From a beta proteobacterium CB (GTDB taxonomy: Bacteria; Pseudomonadota; Gammaproteobacteria; Burkholderiales; Burkholderiaceae), in assembly GCA_000342265.1 (NCBI GenBank), contig CP004348.1:1488001-1552000 (forward strand): a stretch of 64,000 nucleotides of DNA, read 5' to 3'. Below are positions 1 through 9,360 of the stretch, piece by piece. The translations under genes were made by a program, and so were the position numbers. Each line of letters starts with the position of its first letter. The stretch's first letter is position 1. A model generated the notes under the pieces. The model was not told where the DNA came from, made no database searches, and saw only the letters and a program-made list of their open reading frames with translations.

Positions 1-531
1 CGCTGCCCCAGTCAACACATCACCCGATAGAAAAGCGAGGGGTAAAACGCTATAGACCAACCCACAAGGAACCAAACCCCAAACCATTCCACTAAACCAG
101 CGGGATGAGCGACCTGTGAAAGTCCCCAAATATTTGGCCCAGTATGTTGCCATCTGAGCGCCAAGCCACTTTCCAAGCAATAAGGGGCTATTGGATCTTT
201 GACGCAAAAGACGGATACCCATCACCAATAAAATCAATGATGTGAATGCAAATAGAGGACGCTGAATCGGCACTACATTTTGCTGCCAAAGAACAGCGCC
301 AGCCCAAGCGGCTCCAGCACCAAGCAAAACATAGGTCGTCAAGCGTCCTAAATGCATAATGAATTGAAGATAGAAGAGTTGAGACTTGCTTTGCAATGGG
401 GTGTAAGCGAGCTCCCGAGAGCCTCCTTGACGTTCAATAGCCGCAGCAATACCGCCACACATTAAAGCGCAGTGCCACCCACTGACTAGAGCACCTAGGA
501 AGACGGCTAACAAAAGGCTAGTAGTCAGCAC
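1..531 (-). CDS. Sulfite exporter TauE/SafE-like membrane protein (partial, 3' end outside window)
   Basis: The minus strand is open from a GTG at 531 to the window edge (177 codons). The translation is strongly hydrophobic, with the family hallmark WHCALMCGG near its N-terminus and a second VPCG motif near the visible end. This pattern is typical of the SafE/UreH-like transmembrane family (COG2836), which often sits beside cco and fnr genes in betaproteobacteria and is thought to take part in metal or thiol handling during cbb3 oxidase assembly. It is divergent from the Fnr-type gene, with an 80-bp gap. The GTG start is a choice: no good ribosome binding site is visible and another start nearby is possible. 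Confidence 0.75.
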   Translation of the reverse strand, partial: MLTTSLLLAVFLGALVSGWHCALMCGGIAAAIERQGGSRELAYTPLQSKSQLFYLQFIMHLGRLTTYVLLGAGAAWAGAVLWQQNVVPIQRPLFAFTSLILLVMGIRLLRQRSNSPLLLGKWLGAQMATYWAKYLGTFTGRSSRWFSGMVWGLVPCGLVYSVLPLAFLSGDVLTGAA

Positions 532-611
532 CTGGAATCCCGTAGTGTGGAGAAATATTAAAATTACACATTATCCGAGTAGAATAAACTCATCTGATAA
601 CTTGATCTAAT

Positions 612-1370
612 ATGAATTACACCAACTCAGATGTCCCAAGCGGTAAATGCTCAGTCTGTGTGCTGGGTCAGTTTTGCCTGCCGGTAGGGATCAGCTCAAG
701 CGACATTGCCAAAATTGATACTCTCGTAAAAGAGCGTGTCCACCTTCAAAAAGGTGAAAGTCTTTACCGTCACGGTGACCCACTTTCTGCGGTTTACAGC
801 GTCCGCTTTGGAACTCTGAAGACTGAATATGGACTAGAGGATGGACGTCAACAAGTGATTGGCTTTCATTTGCCTGGCGAGATCTTGGGGCTTGATGGGA
901 TTGGCGAGGGCAGCTATCAATCCGAGGCAATTGCCCTTGAAGAGAGCGAAGTCTGCATTATTCGCTACGAAGCATTTGAAGATTTAGCGCGCCAAATTCC
1001 TGTACTGCAAAAGCAATTCCACCGCATTTTAAGTCGCGAACTCACACAAGATCAACGTCACCTACTCTCACTTGGTAGCCTGCGCGCAGAAGAGCGTTTA
1101 GCGGCTTTCTTATTGAATCTTTCTCAACGACTAGCTGCTCGTGGTTATCAAAATAATGAATTTGATTTACGTATGAGTCGCGTAGAGATTGGCAGTTACC
1201 TCGGCATCCAAATTGAAACCGTCAGTCGAATGCTGTCCCGTTTTGCCGAGTCAGGACTCATTCAAATCAAACAACGTCACATCAAACTGATTGATATGGA
1301 TGGGCTATATGAATTAGCTGGCGTACCCAATCCAAACCGTACAGTTCCAATCAAGCCAATACAGGCTTAA
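612..1370 (+). CDS. fnr: Fnr-type oxygen-sensing transcriptional regulator (Crp/Fnr family)
   Basis: A 252-residue Crp/Fnr protein. Cysteines at residues 13, 16 and 22 (CSVCVLGQFC) and C115 match the four ligands of the oxygen-labile 4Fe-4S cluster of FNR. A cyclic-nucleotide-binding-like beta roll follows, then a C-terminal winged helix with the recognition helix ETVSRMLSRF; the E, S and R there are the residues that read TTGAT half-sites in FNR. It probably activates the neighbouring cbb3 oxidase cluster under low oxygen, because a perfect FNR box lies upstream of ccoN. Its stop codon overlaps the stop of the convergent gene at 1367 (shared bases TTAA). Confidence 0.92.
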   Translation: MNYTNSDVPSGKCSVCVLGQFCLPVGISSSDIAKIDTLVKERVHLQKGESLYRHGDPLSAVYSVRFGTLKTEYGLEDGRQQVIGFHLPGEILGLDGIGEGSYQSEAIALEESEVCIIRYEAFEDLARQIPVLQKQFHRILSRELTQDQRHLLSLGSLRAEERLAAFLLNLSQRLAARGYQNNEFDLRMSRVEIGSYLGIQIETVSRMLSRFAESGLIQIKQRHIKLIDMDGLYELAGVPNPNRTVPIKPIQA

Positions 1371-1627
1371 ATCAAGCTGCGGTCCTGTCCTTTAGCACCA
1401 TCTGAGTCGATGCCAGGCAGAATATAGGCTGTAAGGGCGCTCGAGAACGAGCAAAAGATCCAAATAACAAAAAATCCAATGGTGTAAATACCCTCATCGG
1501 AGATATTTGGGTGATAACCAAAGAACAAAAGCTCAGCAGGATGCACAACACTAAAGAGCAGGCCTTCAGCCAAAATAGAAACTAAAAACGATGGCCACAT
1601 GATCCAAATGAATAGGCGATATTTCAT
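1367..1627 (-). CDS. Small two-TM membrane protein at the end of the cco operon
   Basis: An 86-residue protein with two hydrophobic segments (about residues 4-26 and 45-70) separated by a short polar loop. I do not recognise a named family. Its start overlaps the end of the FixH-like gene by 4 bp (ATGA type), so it is translated with the cco accessory genes and may help oxidase assembly. Its last codon overlaps the stop of the convergent regulator gene, and no terminator separates them. Confidence 0.7.
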   Translation of the reverse strand: MKYRLFIWIMWPSFLVSILAEGLLFSVVHPAELLFFGYHPNISDEGIYTIGFFVIWIFCSFSSALTAYILPGIDSDGAKGQDRSLI

Positions 1628-1851
1628 TTGCGGTCCTGCTCTACTTTAAGCTGCTCAACTTTTAATCCTCGCTTCACTACGCCATCACGAACCGGCTTAT
1701 CTGAATAAAGATTCACAGCCAAATAAATAGTAATCACACAACCAATGGCAGCGATGGCTGGACCACTAATCAGCAACCAAGGCCACAGCTGCTTAAACCA
1801 AGGTTTGTTTGCTTCGTGTTGTGACATATTCATCCTCTCTATCTCTTGCAA
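1624..1851 (-). CDS. ccoH: FixH/CcoH-family cbb3 oxidase assembly protein (short)
   Basis: A 75-residue protein with an N-terminal PWFKQLWPWLLISGP stretch and one transmembrane helix followed by a short periplasmic tail. This is the typical start of FixH/CcoH, a single-pass membrane protein that accompanies CcoN during oxidase assembly. Full-length FixH proteins are about 150 residues, so this is a short form lacking most of the periplasmic domain. It lies 6 bp after ccoG and overlaps the next gene by 4 bp. A start at the second methionine, 6 codons in, is also possible. Confidence 0.7.
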   Translation of the reverse strand: MQEIERMNMSQHEANKPWFKQLWPWLLISGPAIAAIGCVITIYLAVNLYSDKPVRDGVVKRGLKVEQLKVEQDRK

Positions 1852-1857
1852 TATAGC

Positions 1858-3315
1858 TTAGCGGGGAACAATAAAACTAGATTTTTCATCACGGGTTCTG
1901 GTGATCAATTCATTGCCAGACCTCTCATGACCAATTACATCGAAATGAATCGGGTAGTTACCAGGCTCATGTGCTCCAACGGTAGTACTTACTTTAACTG
2001 GAATCAATAGATTGCTGGCCGGACCCACCTCAACGTCAGTTACAACTTGCCCTTGAGAATTCAGGATTCTCAAGTCCGATAAACCACTAGCCTTCAGCTC
2101 TACATTCATATTATTTTCTGAGGCGTTCATGATCTGAATGCGATAGATATTCTCAATACGAACACCATCTACCTCTCTAGCCAAAGCTCCGCGGTCTCTC
2201 ATCACATCTACCCGCAATGGATTTCTAGTGACTAAAGAGATCATGAAGGCGCTCGTAAGAACGGTAATAAATGCAATATAAATTAAGACGCGTGGACGCA
2301 AGATATGGCGTATCGCACTTTGATTGGTTTCCTTATCCTCAATAGCTCGCTCGGTGGTGTATCGAATCAAACCTTTTGGATACTCAACCTTCTCCATTAC
2401 TTGATCGCAAGCGTCAATACAAGCCCCGCAACCTATGCACATGTATTGCAGGCCATCACGAATATCAATACCAGTTGGACATACTTGAACGCAGATGCTG
2501 CAATCAACACAATCACCTAAGCCTAAAGTCTCATGATCAACAGATTTGCTACGACTACCTCGTGGTTCGCCACGAACTTTGTCGTAGGTCACCAGGAAAG
2601 TATCTTTATCGACCATCACACTTTGGAAGCGTGCATATGGGCACATGTATTTACATACCTGCTCGCGCATGAATCCAGCATTACCCCAAGTTGCAAAGCT
2701 ATAGAAACATAGCCAGAAGGTTTGCCATGGCCCAAGGGATAAATGCAAAATCGCCACCGCCAGGGTTTCAATTGGGGTGAAATAGCCAATGAAAGTAAAG
2801 CCCGTCCAGAAGGCAATCAAGAGCCATAAGAAATGCTTGGTAATTTTGAGGCGCCACTTACGCAGACCCCATGGCCACTCTTCACCATCCAAACGAATGC
2901 GTGCGAATCGATCACCTTCCACCTTGCGCTCAATCCACATAAAGATTTCGGTATAGACCGTTTGTGGACAGGCATATCCACAAAATAATCGACCCGCAAT
3001 CGCAGTGAATAAAAAGAGGGCTAAAGCAGAAAGGATTAACAGGAGTGTCAGATAGATCACATCCTGCGGCCATAGTACAAGGCCAAAGATATAAAACTTA
3101 CGCTGAATTAAGTCAAACAGAACAGCTTGACGGCCATTCCAACTAACCCAAGGAAGACCATAGAACAATAATTGCGTTGCAAACACTAAGATAAAGCGCC
3201 AGCGGGCAAACAGCCCGCTAACAGATCTTGGGTAAATCTTTCGCCGGACCTCGTAAAGAGATTCCTCGATGACATCTATAGGGATGGGCTTCCCAACCGG
3301 CGAACGATCTGACAC
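1858..3315 (-). CDS. ccoG: Cytochrome c oxidase accessory protein CcoG (RdxA/FixG)
   Basis: A 485-residue membrane ferredoxin. Several transmembrane helices are followed by two clustered 4Fe-4S motifs (CVDCSICVQVCP and CIGCGACIDAC), and a C-terminal Ig-like FixG domain rich in beta strands. CcoG is a cupric reductase needed to load copper into the CcoN subunit of cbb3 oxidase. An early GCGYACPQTV motif supplies further cysteines, as in the family. It follows ccoP by 3 bp and belongs to the same transcription unit. Confidence 0.95.
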   Translation of the reverse strand: MSDRSPVGKPIPIDVIEESLYEVRRKIYPRSVSGLFARWRFILVFATQLLFYGLPWVSWNGRQAVLFDLIQRKFYIFGLVLWPQDVIYLTLLLILSALALFLFTAIAGRLFCGYACPQTVYTEIFMWIERKVEGDRFARIRLDGEEWPWGLRKWRLKITKHFLWLLIAFWTGFTFIGYFTPIETLAVAILHLSLGPWQTFWLCFYSFATWGNAGFMREQVCKYMCPYARFQSVMVDKDTFLVTYDKVRGEPRGSRSKSVDHETLGLGDCVDCSICVQVCPTGIDIRDGLQYMCIGCGACIDACDQVMEKVEYPKGLIRYTTERAIEDKETNQSAIRHILRPRVLIYIAFITVLTSAFMISLVTRNPLRVDVMRDRGALAREVDGVRIENIYRIQIMNASENNMNVELKASGLSDLRILNSQGQVVTDVEVGPASNLLIPVKVSTTVGAHEPGNYPIHFDVIGHERSGNELITRTRDEKSSFIVPR

Positions 3316-3318
3316 TGT

Positions 3319-4242
3319 TTATTTAGCCGCAGCAGTCTTATTGTTAGACAAACCCCAGACATAAGCGGTTAATAGATGAATCTTTTCAGGACTCAACACT
3401 TTGTCTTGAGACGGCATCATTGCCATCCGACCCTTAGTCAGAGTCTCGACAATAGTTGCCTCTGAGCCACCATACAACCAAGTTTTGTCAGTGAGGTTAG
3501 GTGCGCCTAGGGCAATATTGCCTTTACCATCTGCGCCATGACATGCGACGCAGTTGGCTTTAAATAACTCTGCGCCACGAGCGACTTTTGCATCATCAGC
3601 AGGGAGACCAGACAGACTGCGAACATAGTTAGCTAAATCTACAATCTGTGCACTTTCTAGATGTCCATATGCAGGCATCACCCCATTACGTCCGTTGATC
3701 AGAGTCGTCTTAATATTTTCAGGAGATCCACCGTAGAGCCAGTCGCCATCAGTCAAATTCGGAAAACCTTTTGCACCACCCGCATCCGAACCATGGCACT
3801 GAGCACAGGAGTTCAAAAACAATCGCTGACCCATCTCTCGCGCCTTAGGATCTGCGGCAACTTGCTCAATATCCATCTTCACGTACTTAGCATAAACAGG
3901 CTTCAACTCATCATTCGCTTCGGTCATAGAGCTCATCAAAGCACCATCGGTGGAGTAACCCACTACACCTGGATATGAACCCAAGCCAGGGAACAAGACT
4001 AAGTAAACTAAACCAAAGATGCAGGAGAGCAAGAACATCCACATCCACCAGCGAGGCAATGGGTTATTGAGCTCACGCAAATCGCCATCCCAAACATGTC
4101 CGGTGTCAGCTACAGCACCATCGGCCGTGTGAACTACCTTAGCTTTACGCTGAGAAAATAAGAGCCAAATACACCAAACGATACCGACCAAGGAAACAAG
4201 CGCGATGTAATTGCTCCAGCCGCTATTAAAAAAGTCACTCAT
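3319..4242 (-). CDS. ccoP: cbb3-type cytochrome c oxidase dihaem subunit III
   Basis: 307 residues. An N-terminal transmembrane helix (about 12-30) and a second one (about 66-85) anchor two class I cytochrome c domains with haem-binding motifs CAQCH (146-150) and CVACH (231-235). Candidate methionine axial ligands lie in VMPAYG and AMMPS. The subunit passes electrons from soluble cytochromes to CcoO and CcoN. Its ATG overlaps the ccoQ stop by 4 bp. Confidence 0.95.
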   Translation of the reverse strand: MSDFFNSGWSNYIALVSLVGIVWCIWLLFSQRKAKVVHTADGAVADTGHVWDGDLRELNNPLPRWWMWMFLLSCIFGLVYLVLFPGLGSYPGVVGYSTDGALMSSMTEANDELKPVYAKYVKMDIEQVAADPKAREMGQRLFLNSCAQCHGSDAGGAKGFPNLTDGDWLYGGSPENIKTTLINGRNGVMPAYGHLESAQIVDLANYVRSLSGLPADDAKVARGAELFKANCVACHGADGKGNIALGAPNLTDKTWLYGGSEATIVETLTKGRMAMMPSQDKVLSPEKIHLLTAYVWGLSNNKTAAAK

Positions 4243-4406
4243 GATTTGTCCTTACTAAATTCATCTGGAAGATCAAATGGCAGCTCAGCTGACTCTTTGT
4301 TGGCTGACTTTCTGCTAGGCGACCAAGCCCACCAAACAATCCCAACAAAAAAGACGAGTCCGATTACTGTTGAAAAAGCGGAGAGATAGGCTGTGATCTG
4401 TTCCAT
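4239..4406 (-). CDS. ccoQ: cbb3 oxidase small subunit CcoQ (FixQ)
   Basis: A 55-residue ORF that reads MEQITAYLSAFSTVIGLVFF and continues to a charged tail. It has one transmembrane helix with the family WAWSP-like end and an acidic C-terminus. CcoQ stabilises the assembled cbb3 complex. Its position between ccoO and ccoP, with a 4-bp overlap into ccoP, is the canonical order. Confidence 0.88.
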   Translation of the reverse strand: MEQITAYLSAFSTVIGLVFFVGIVWWAWSPSRKSANKESAELPFDLPDEFSKDKS

Positions 4407-4443
4407 TTGATTTATATAGTTTTTAAATTAATAACCTGGGTAA

Positions 4444-5094
4444 TTACTTCGCTACAACTTCATCAACGGTGATGTAACGACGATTGACGCCTAAACCTTG
4501 AAGATAAGCAATCAAGGCATCTTCTTCAGTTTTGCCTTCCAACTCTTTAGGGGCTTCTGCAATCATTTCATCGGTATAAGGAACGCCTAAACGACGCATG
4601 GCCACCATATGAGATTGAATCGAGGAAGCGTCGGCAGCATTCTTTTGCAACCAAGGGTATCCAGGCATATTGGACTCAGGAACCACATCACGCGGATTGC
4701 GGAGATGAATACGATGCCAATCATCAGAGTAGCGGGCACCAACACGAGCTAAATCAGGTCCAGTACGCTTACTACCCCACAAGAATGGATGGTCGAATAC
4801 GGATTCACCAGCCAAGGAGTAAGGACCATAACGCTCAACCTCTGAACGTAATGTACGGATCTGCTGTGAATGGCAACCAACACAACCCTCGCGCTGATAT
4901 ACGTCACGGCCAGCTAAACGCAATGCTGTATATGGCACTACGCCAGGACTTGGTTCAGTTGTTGTGTGCTGAAAGAACAGTGGAACAATCTGCACTAAAC
5001 CCGCAATCGAAACCACGATGATGGTGGCAATAATTAACCAACCAACGTTTTTCTCAAGCGTTCCATGGGAAAAGAATTTATTTTCATTAGACAT
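4444..5094 (-). CDS. ccoO: cbb3-type cytochrome c oxidase monohaem subunit II
   Basis: 216 residues with one N-terminal membrane anchor (about 18-40) and a single haem c motif CVGCH at 71-75. NMPGYPWL supplies the likely methionine ligand. It carries electrons between CcoP and the catalytic subunit. It lies 11 bp downstream of ccoN with a good ribosome binding site (AGGAGAA) and 37 bp upstream of ccoQ. Confidence 0.95.
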   Translation of the reverse strand: MSNENKFFSHGTLEKNVGWLIIATIIVVSIAGLVQIVPLFFQHTTTEPSPGVVPYTALRLAGRDVYQREGCVGCHSQQIRTLRSEVERYGPYSLAGESVFDHPFLWGSKRTGPDLARVGARYSDDWHRIHLRNPRDVVPESNMPGYPWLQKNAADASSIQSHMVAMRRLGVPYTDEMIAEAPKELEGKTEEDALIAYLQGLGVNRRYITVDEVVAK

Positions 5095-5105
5095 TTTTCT
5101 TCTCC

Positions 5106-6548
5106 TTAGTGAGCGGTTGCAGATGTTTGTGGAATTGGGGCATTCACGAATGTTTTACCAATCACTGTCTTGTAAACGTTGTATGCCATCAAGAACATGC
5201 CGCTTAAGTAGCAGAGACCACCCAACAGGCGAATCATGTAGAAGGGGTACGTTGCTTTTACGGATTCTACGAAGCTATAAGTCAAAGTTCCATCCGGCTC
5301 AAATGCTCTCCACATCAAACCTTGCATGACGCCGGCAATCCACATTGCAGCAATGTATAAAACAACGCCGATCGTCGCGATCCAGAAATGCACCTCAATT
5401 AAACGCGTGCTGTACATGTCTTTTTGACCAACTAAACGCGGAATGAGATAGTACAAAGAACCGATCGTAATCATGGCAACCCAACCAAGGGCACCAGAGT
5501 GAACGTGACCAATAGTCCAGTCGGTGTAATGCGACAAGCTATTTACAGTCTTGATAGACATCATTGAGCCTTCGAACGTAGACATACCGTAGAAAGACAA
5601 TGCCACTACTAGGAATTTCAAGATCGGATCAGTGCGCAACTTAAACCAAGCGCCAGACAAAGTCATGATGCCGTTGATCATGCCACCCCATGATGGAGCC
5701 AACAAAATAATAGAGAACACGGTACCAAGGGACTGAGTCCAGTCTGGCAAGGAAGTGTGTTGTAAATGGTGAGGACCCGCCCACATATAAGTGAAGTTCA
5801 AAGCCCAGAAGTGGACAATAGACAAGCGATATGAGTAGATTGGGCGCTCTGCTTGTTTAGGAATGAAGTAGTACATCATGCCCAAGAAGCTGGTAGTCAA
5901 GAAGAAGCCAACTGCATTGTGGCCATACCACCACTGCACCATTGCATCTTGAACGCCAGCATATGCAGAATAGGATTTCCACAAGCTTGCTGGCATTTCT
6001 AAGTTATTGAAAATATGCAGAATAGCAATTGTCAGAATGTATGCACCGAAGAACCAATTGGAAACATAAATATGTTTTGTTTTTCGCTTCATGATGGTGC
6101 CGAAGAACACCACTGCGTAGGCAACCCAAACTAAGGTAATCAGGATGTCAATTGGCCACTCAAGCTCCGCATACTCTTTGGAGGTTGAAATACCTAAAGG
6201 CAAGGTCACCGCTGCCAATACGATCACTAATTGCCAACCCCAAAAAGTGAAGGCCGCTAGCTTGTCACAAAAGAGTCTTGCTTGGCAGGTGCGCTGCACG
6301 ATGTAATAGGACGTTGCAAACAGGGCCGATCCACCGAAAGCAAAAATCACCGCATTGGTATGCAATGGACGCAAGCGACCGTAGCTTAACCATGGAATAT
6401 TAAAAGTGATATCAGGCCAAATGAGCTGCGCAGCGAGAATAACCCCCACGAGCATGCCCACAATTCCCCAAAGAACCGTAACGATGGCAAATTGGCTGAC
6501 AACCTTGTAATTGAAGGTATCTTGATTGTTCCCCACGGTAAGTCCCAT
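5106..6548 (-). CDS. ccoN: cbb3-type cytochrome c oxidase catalytic subunit I
   Basis: The 12-helix haem-copper oxidase core. Visible ligands are [11 protein letters not shown] (low-spin haem histidine), [10 protein letters not shown] and HHLQHTS (copper B histidines), and [13 protein letters not shown] (haem histidines). The enzyme reduces O2 to water at high affinity and pumps protons. I chose the ATG at 6548 rather than the ATG eight codons upstream at 6572, because an AGGAGA sequence lies 6 bp before it and families usually begin near MGLTVG. It is preceded by a perfect FNR box and a well-placed -10 element. Confidence 0.96.
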   Translation of the reverse strand: MGLTVGNNQDTFNYKVVSQFAIVTVLWGIVGMLVGVILAAQLIWPDITFNIPWLSYGRLRPLHTNAVIFAFGGSALFATSYYIVQRTCQARLFCDKLAAFTFWGWQLVIVLAAVTLPLGISTSKEYAELEWPIDILITLVWVAYAVVFFGTIMKRKTKHIYVSNWFFGAYILTIAILHIFNNLEMPASLWKSYSAYAGVQDAMVQWWYGHNAVGFFLTTSFLGMMYYFIPKQAERPIYSYRLSIVHFWALNFTYMWAGPHHLQHTSLPDWTQSLGTVFSIILLAPSWGGMINGIMTLSGAWFKLRTDPILKFLVVALSFYGMSTFEGSMMSIKTVNSLSHYTDWTIGHVHSGALGWVAMITIGSLYYLIPRLVGQKDMYSTRLIEVHFWIATIGVVLYIAAMWIAGVMQGLMWRAFEPDGTLTYSFVESVKATYPFYMIRLLGGLCYLSGMFLMAYNVYKTVIGKTFVNAPIPQTSATAH

Positions 6549-6601
6549 GGTTTCTCCTTTTTTTGTGACCAAACAGCGACATAATCCAAATAGACTGAAA
6601 C

Positions 6602-6644
6602 CATTATCAAAGTAAGCCTAAGGGAGTGTTTTGATCTATATCAA
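6602..6644 (-). promoter_or_regulatory. FNR-dependent promoter of ccoN
   Basis: TTGATctatATCAA at 6631-6644 is a perfect match to the FNR consensus. On the minus strand, a GATAAT hexamer (6603-6608, five of six matches to TATAAT) is centred 32 bp from the centre of the box. That is the spacing expected if FNR binds at -41.5, with transcription starting near 6596, about 48 bp upstream of the ccoN start. The ccoI-ccoS genes lie on the other side of the box, so it controls ccoNOQPGH specifically. Confidence 0.9.
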
Positions 6645-6717
6645 AAAGGATGCGTGCATTTACGCTTTTTACAACTTATTTAGCCCGGTGTATTAGCTAA
6701 ATATCTAAAAAATATAG

Positions 6718-6897
6718 CTATTTTTGAGAGTGTTCACTAACATTTCTGGGTTTAGGGGTATCGTCATCCATCAAAATCGCCTCACCGGGGCCCTCTAAAT
6801 CATCGAACTGCCCTGCTTTTACAGACCAATAGAAAATCCAGGCCAAAAGACCAATCAAAAGCAGGGAAATGGGTATCAATAGAAAAAGGCTTTCCAT
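6718..6897 (-). CDS. ccoS: cbb3 oxidase maturation protein CcoS
   Basis: A 59-residue protein (MESLFLLIPISLLLIGLLAW, then FYWSVKAGQFDDLEGPGEAIL). The single helix followed by W-x-V-x-x-GQFDDLEGP is the CcoS signature. CcoS is needed for insertion of cofactors into cbb3 oxidase. It starts 9 bp after the end of the copper ATPase gene ccoI, its usual partner. Confidence 0.92.
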   Translation of the reverse strand: MESLFLLIPISLLLIGLLAWIFYWSVKAGQFDDLEGPGEAILMDDDTPKPRNVSEHSQK

Positions 6898-6906
6898 TTC
6901 TCTAGT

Positions 6907-9345
6907 CTAGGCCTTTCTGAGGCGCCAGGCGTTTAATGTGACTGCCAGGGAGGATAAAGACATACCGATACCCGCCACCCAAGGATTGACCCAACCCATC
7001 ATGGCCGCCGGAATTGCCAGTAAGTTGTACACCAAAGCCCAAATCAAGTTTTCTTTAATAATCCGCTGGGTTTTATCTGCTAGCAATAAGGATTGGGCTA
7101 AGGGAGCTAAGGAGCTTGCTGTCAAAATCGCATCTGCGCCTGCTGTCGCCAGTGGCGCACCCGCTCCAACAGCAATAGAGACATCCGCTCTCGCCAATAA
7201 GGGGGCATCGTTAATACCATCTCCAATTGCCCAGACGAAACGTCCTTCATTTTGCAAGCCTTCAATGTAGTGATATTTGTCCTCTGGAGAACAAGCGCCT
7301 TTGAAGCTATTGATGCCAACTTGATGCGCCCACCACGACACTGTCGCAGGATCATCCCCTGAAACTAAATGCACTCTAATCCGGCGAGATTGTGCAGCAG
7401 TCAATAATTTCTCGAGACCCGCCCTTGGCGTATCCAGAAATAAAAAGCTTGCAATCAATCCCTTGTCGTCCGCTAAATGCACTTGTCCATATTGCCCTTC
7501 TTGCGCGATCTGCTGAGCACCCACCCAAGCAGCACTTCCCAGTCGATAGACGCCTGAACTCAGACCTTTGCCTAACTGATTACTAACAGGAGTAGGCAAG
7601 TCGGTTAGCACAAGACTCTCAAGCTCGGCAGCGCGTATCAAGGACAGTGCAAGAGGATGCTTCTGTCCTGCCTCCATCGATGCGGCAAGACTCAATACGT
7701 CTGCCCTAGAAAATTCTGGTCGCGCGATCTGAATTTCTTTTAACTCTGGTTGACCCATGGTGAGCGTGCCAGTTTTATCGAGCACCAAGTCTGTAGCCTT
7801 CACCAAACCCTCAAGCACGTGGCCACGCACAATTAACAATCCCAGCTTTGTGACTGCGCCTTGGGCTGCAGCCATCGCTGTCGGCACAGCAAGAGATAAA
7901 GCACAAGGACAACTGGCTACTAATACAGAAACCAACACTGTCCAAGCTCTACCAGGGTCGACGTACCACCAAATTGCTGAGGATAAAAAAGCTGTAATCA
8001 ACAGAAAACCAACAAAATATCCTGCCCACTTTTCTGCGAGACTCACCATTAACGGTTTAGCTTGTAGCGCCTGATCAAGCAATGAAGCGATTCCCGCGAT
8101 GCGAGTAGATTGACCTACTGCATCGATTCTCATGAGCATAGGGTTGAGAATATTGTGCGTTCCTGCATATACCCGATCACCAACCTTTTTATCAATTGGC
8201 TTGGATTCACCAGTGAGTAACGACTCATCTAGAGAGCTCTCACACTCAATTAAGATGCCATCAGCCGGAACAACATCGCCAGGAGGAACGCGAAGCACTT
8301 CGCCAGGGTTGCAATTAATCACCGGCACAATTTCTACTTCCTGAGATGCAGGATAGTTCGATACTCTTTCGCAAGTAGCGGGCAGCTGTTTTGCCAAGGC
8401 CTCTGCCCCACCTTGAGCATCTTGACGAGCCAATAACTCTACATAGCGAGCCGCCAAAATAAAGGCGACGAACATGGTTATGGAGTCAAAATAACCTTGG
8501 CCAGAGCCAGTAGCCAAATTCACAGTACCAGCAGAGAATGCTAGCGCCAAGGCTAAAGCAATCGGCACATCCATACCCAGCATATGCGTTTGGCGAAACG
8601 CAGCAACACTACGCCATGCCGCCTGAAAGATTGGGCCTGCTGAATAAATCATTACTGGCACAGTAAGAGCCCAGCTAGTCCAGCCCAGCAGTAGGTCATA
8701 CTCTGCCGTGATATCACTATCACCTACATAGCTTGGCCACGCATACATCATGACTTGCATCATGCCTAGCAATGCAACTCCAAGACGGGTGAGTAGTTGA
8801 CGACGTTCTTTTTTGGATTTTTCAATCGAAAGTGAAGGCTCAAAAGGCCAAGCCTCATAACCAATCCGCTCCACTTCAAATAGTAAGCGTGCCAGACTAG
8901 TTTGCTCTGGCGAAAATTCTGCCTTCAGCTTTTGACTCACATAATTAATCTGTACATCTTTCACGCCAGGAATACGTCGCAAGTGTTGCTCACACAACCA
9001 GATGCAAGCAGCACAGCGAATCTTCTCGAGCCTTAGAGTTGTTTCTAGATTTCCCTCTTCCGCACTAGGTCGAGTGTATCGGCCAAGCAAAGCGGGATCA
9101 TCGTAAGGAGCAAGATTATCGGGAATTTCATTTGAGGCAATATAGGCTGCAGGCTTATCACTTGACTGTGCGCGGCGCGCGTAGAACACATCAAGACCCT
9201 CCCCATGAATAGTTTGCGCAATTGCCATGCAGCCAGCGCAACAGAATTTTCTACTGATACCGGCCAACTCAAGCTCGTACGAGTCGCTTGGAAGAATAAA
9301 ACTTCCACAGTGATAGCAACTATTACTTGGCAAGTTAGGACTCAT
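6907..9345 (-). CDS. ccoI: Copper-translocating P1B-type ATPase CcoI (FixI)
   Basis: 812 residues. The N-terminus has a cysteine-rich segment (CYHCG and FCCAGC) and a heavy-metal-associated domain with CAAC. The P-type ATPase core follows, with the transport motif CPC (VASCPCALS), a TGES-like LTGES, the phosphorylation site DKTGT, the HP motif (QKHPLA) and the hinge GDGINDAP. In this context it exports copper to the periplasm for loading into CcoN, and not for resistance. It is 15 bp downstream of the MFS gene and 9 bp upstream of ccoS. Confidence 0.94.
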   Translation of the reverse strand: MSPNLPSNSCYHCGSFILPSDSYELELAGISRKFCCAGCMAIAQTIHGEGLDVFYARRAQSSDKPAAYIASNEIPDNLAPYDDPALLGRYTRPSAEEGNLETTLRLEKIRCAACIWLCEQHLRRIPGVKDVQINYVSQKLKAEFSPEQTSLARLLFEVERIGYEAWPFEPSLSIEKSKKERRQLLTRLGVALLGMMQVMMYAWPSYVGDSDITAEYDLLLGWTSWALTVPVMIYSAGPIFQAAWRSVAAFRQTHMLGMDVPIALALALAFSAGTVNLATGSGQGYFDSITMFVAFILAARYVELLARQDAQGGAEALAKQLPATCERVSNYPASQEVEIVPVINCNPGEVLRVPPGDVVPADGILIECESSLDESLLTGESKPIDKKVGDRVYAGTHNILNPMLMRIDAVGQSTRIAGIASLLDQALQAKPLMVSLAEKWAGYFVGFLLITAFLSSAIWWYVDPGRAWTVLVSVLVASCPCALSLAVPTAMAAAQGAVTKLGLLIVRGHVLEGLVKATDLVLDKTGTLTMGQPELKEIQIARPEFSRADVLSLAASMEAGQKHPLALSLIRAAELESLVLTDLPTPVSNQLGKGLSSGVYRLGSAAWVGAQQIAQEGQYGQVHLADDKGLIASFLFLDTPRAGLEKLLTAAQSRRIRVHLVSGDDPATVSWWAHQVGINSFKGACSPEDKYHYIEGLQNEGRFVWAIGDGINDAPLLARADVSIAVGAGAPLATAGADAILTASSLAPLAQSLLLADKTQRIIKENLIWALVYNLLAIPAAMMGWVNPWVAGIGMSLSSLAVTLNAWRLRKA

Positions 9346-9360
9346 GAAAAGTAATTAATT

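Noticed and set aside
602-616. TTGAT-like sequence overlapping the start of the fnr gene, possible autoregulatory FNR box
   Set aside because: Only the left half fits (TTGATctaaTATGA); the right half lacks ATCAA, so it is below the standard met by the two perfect boxes.
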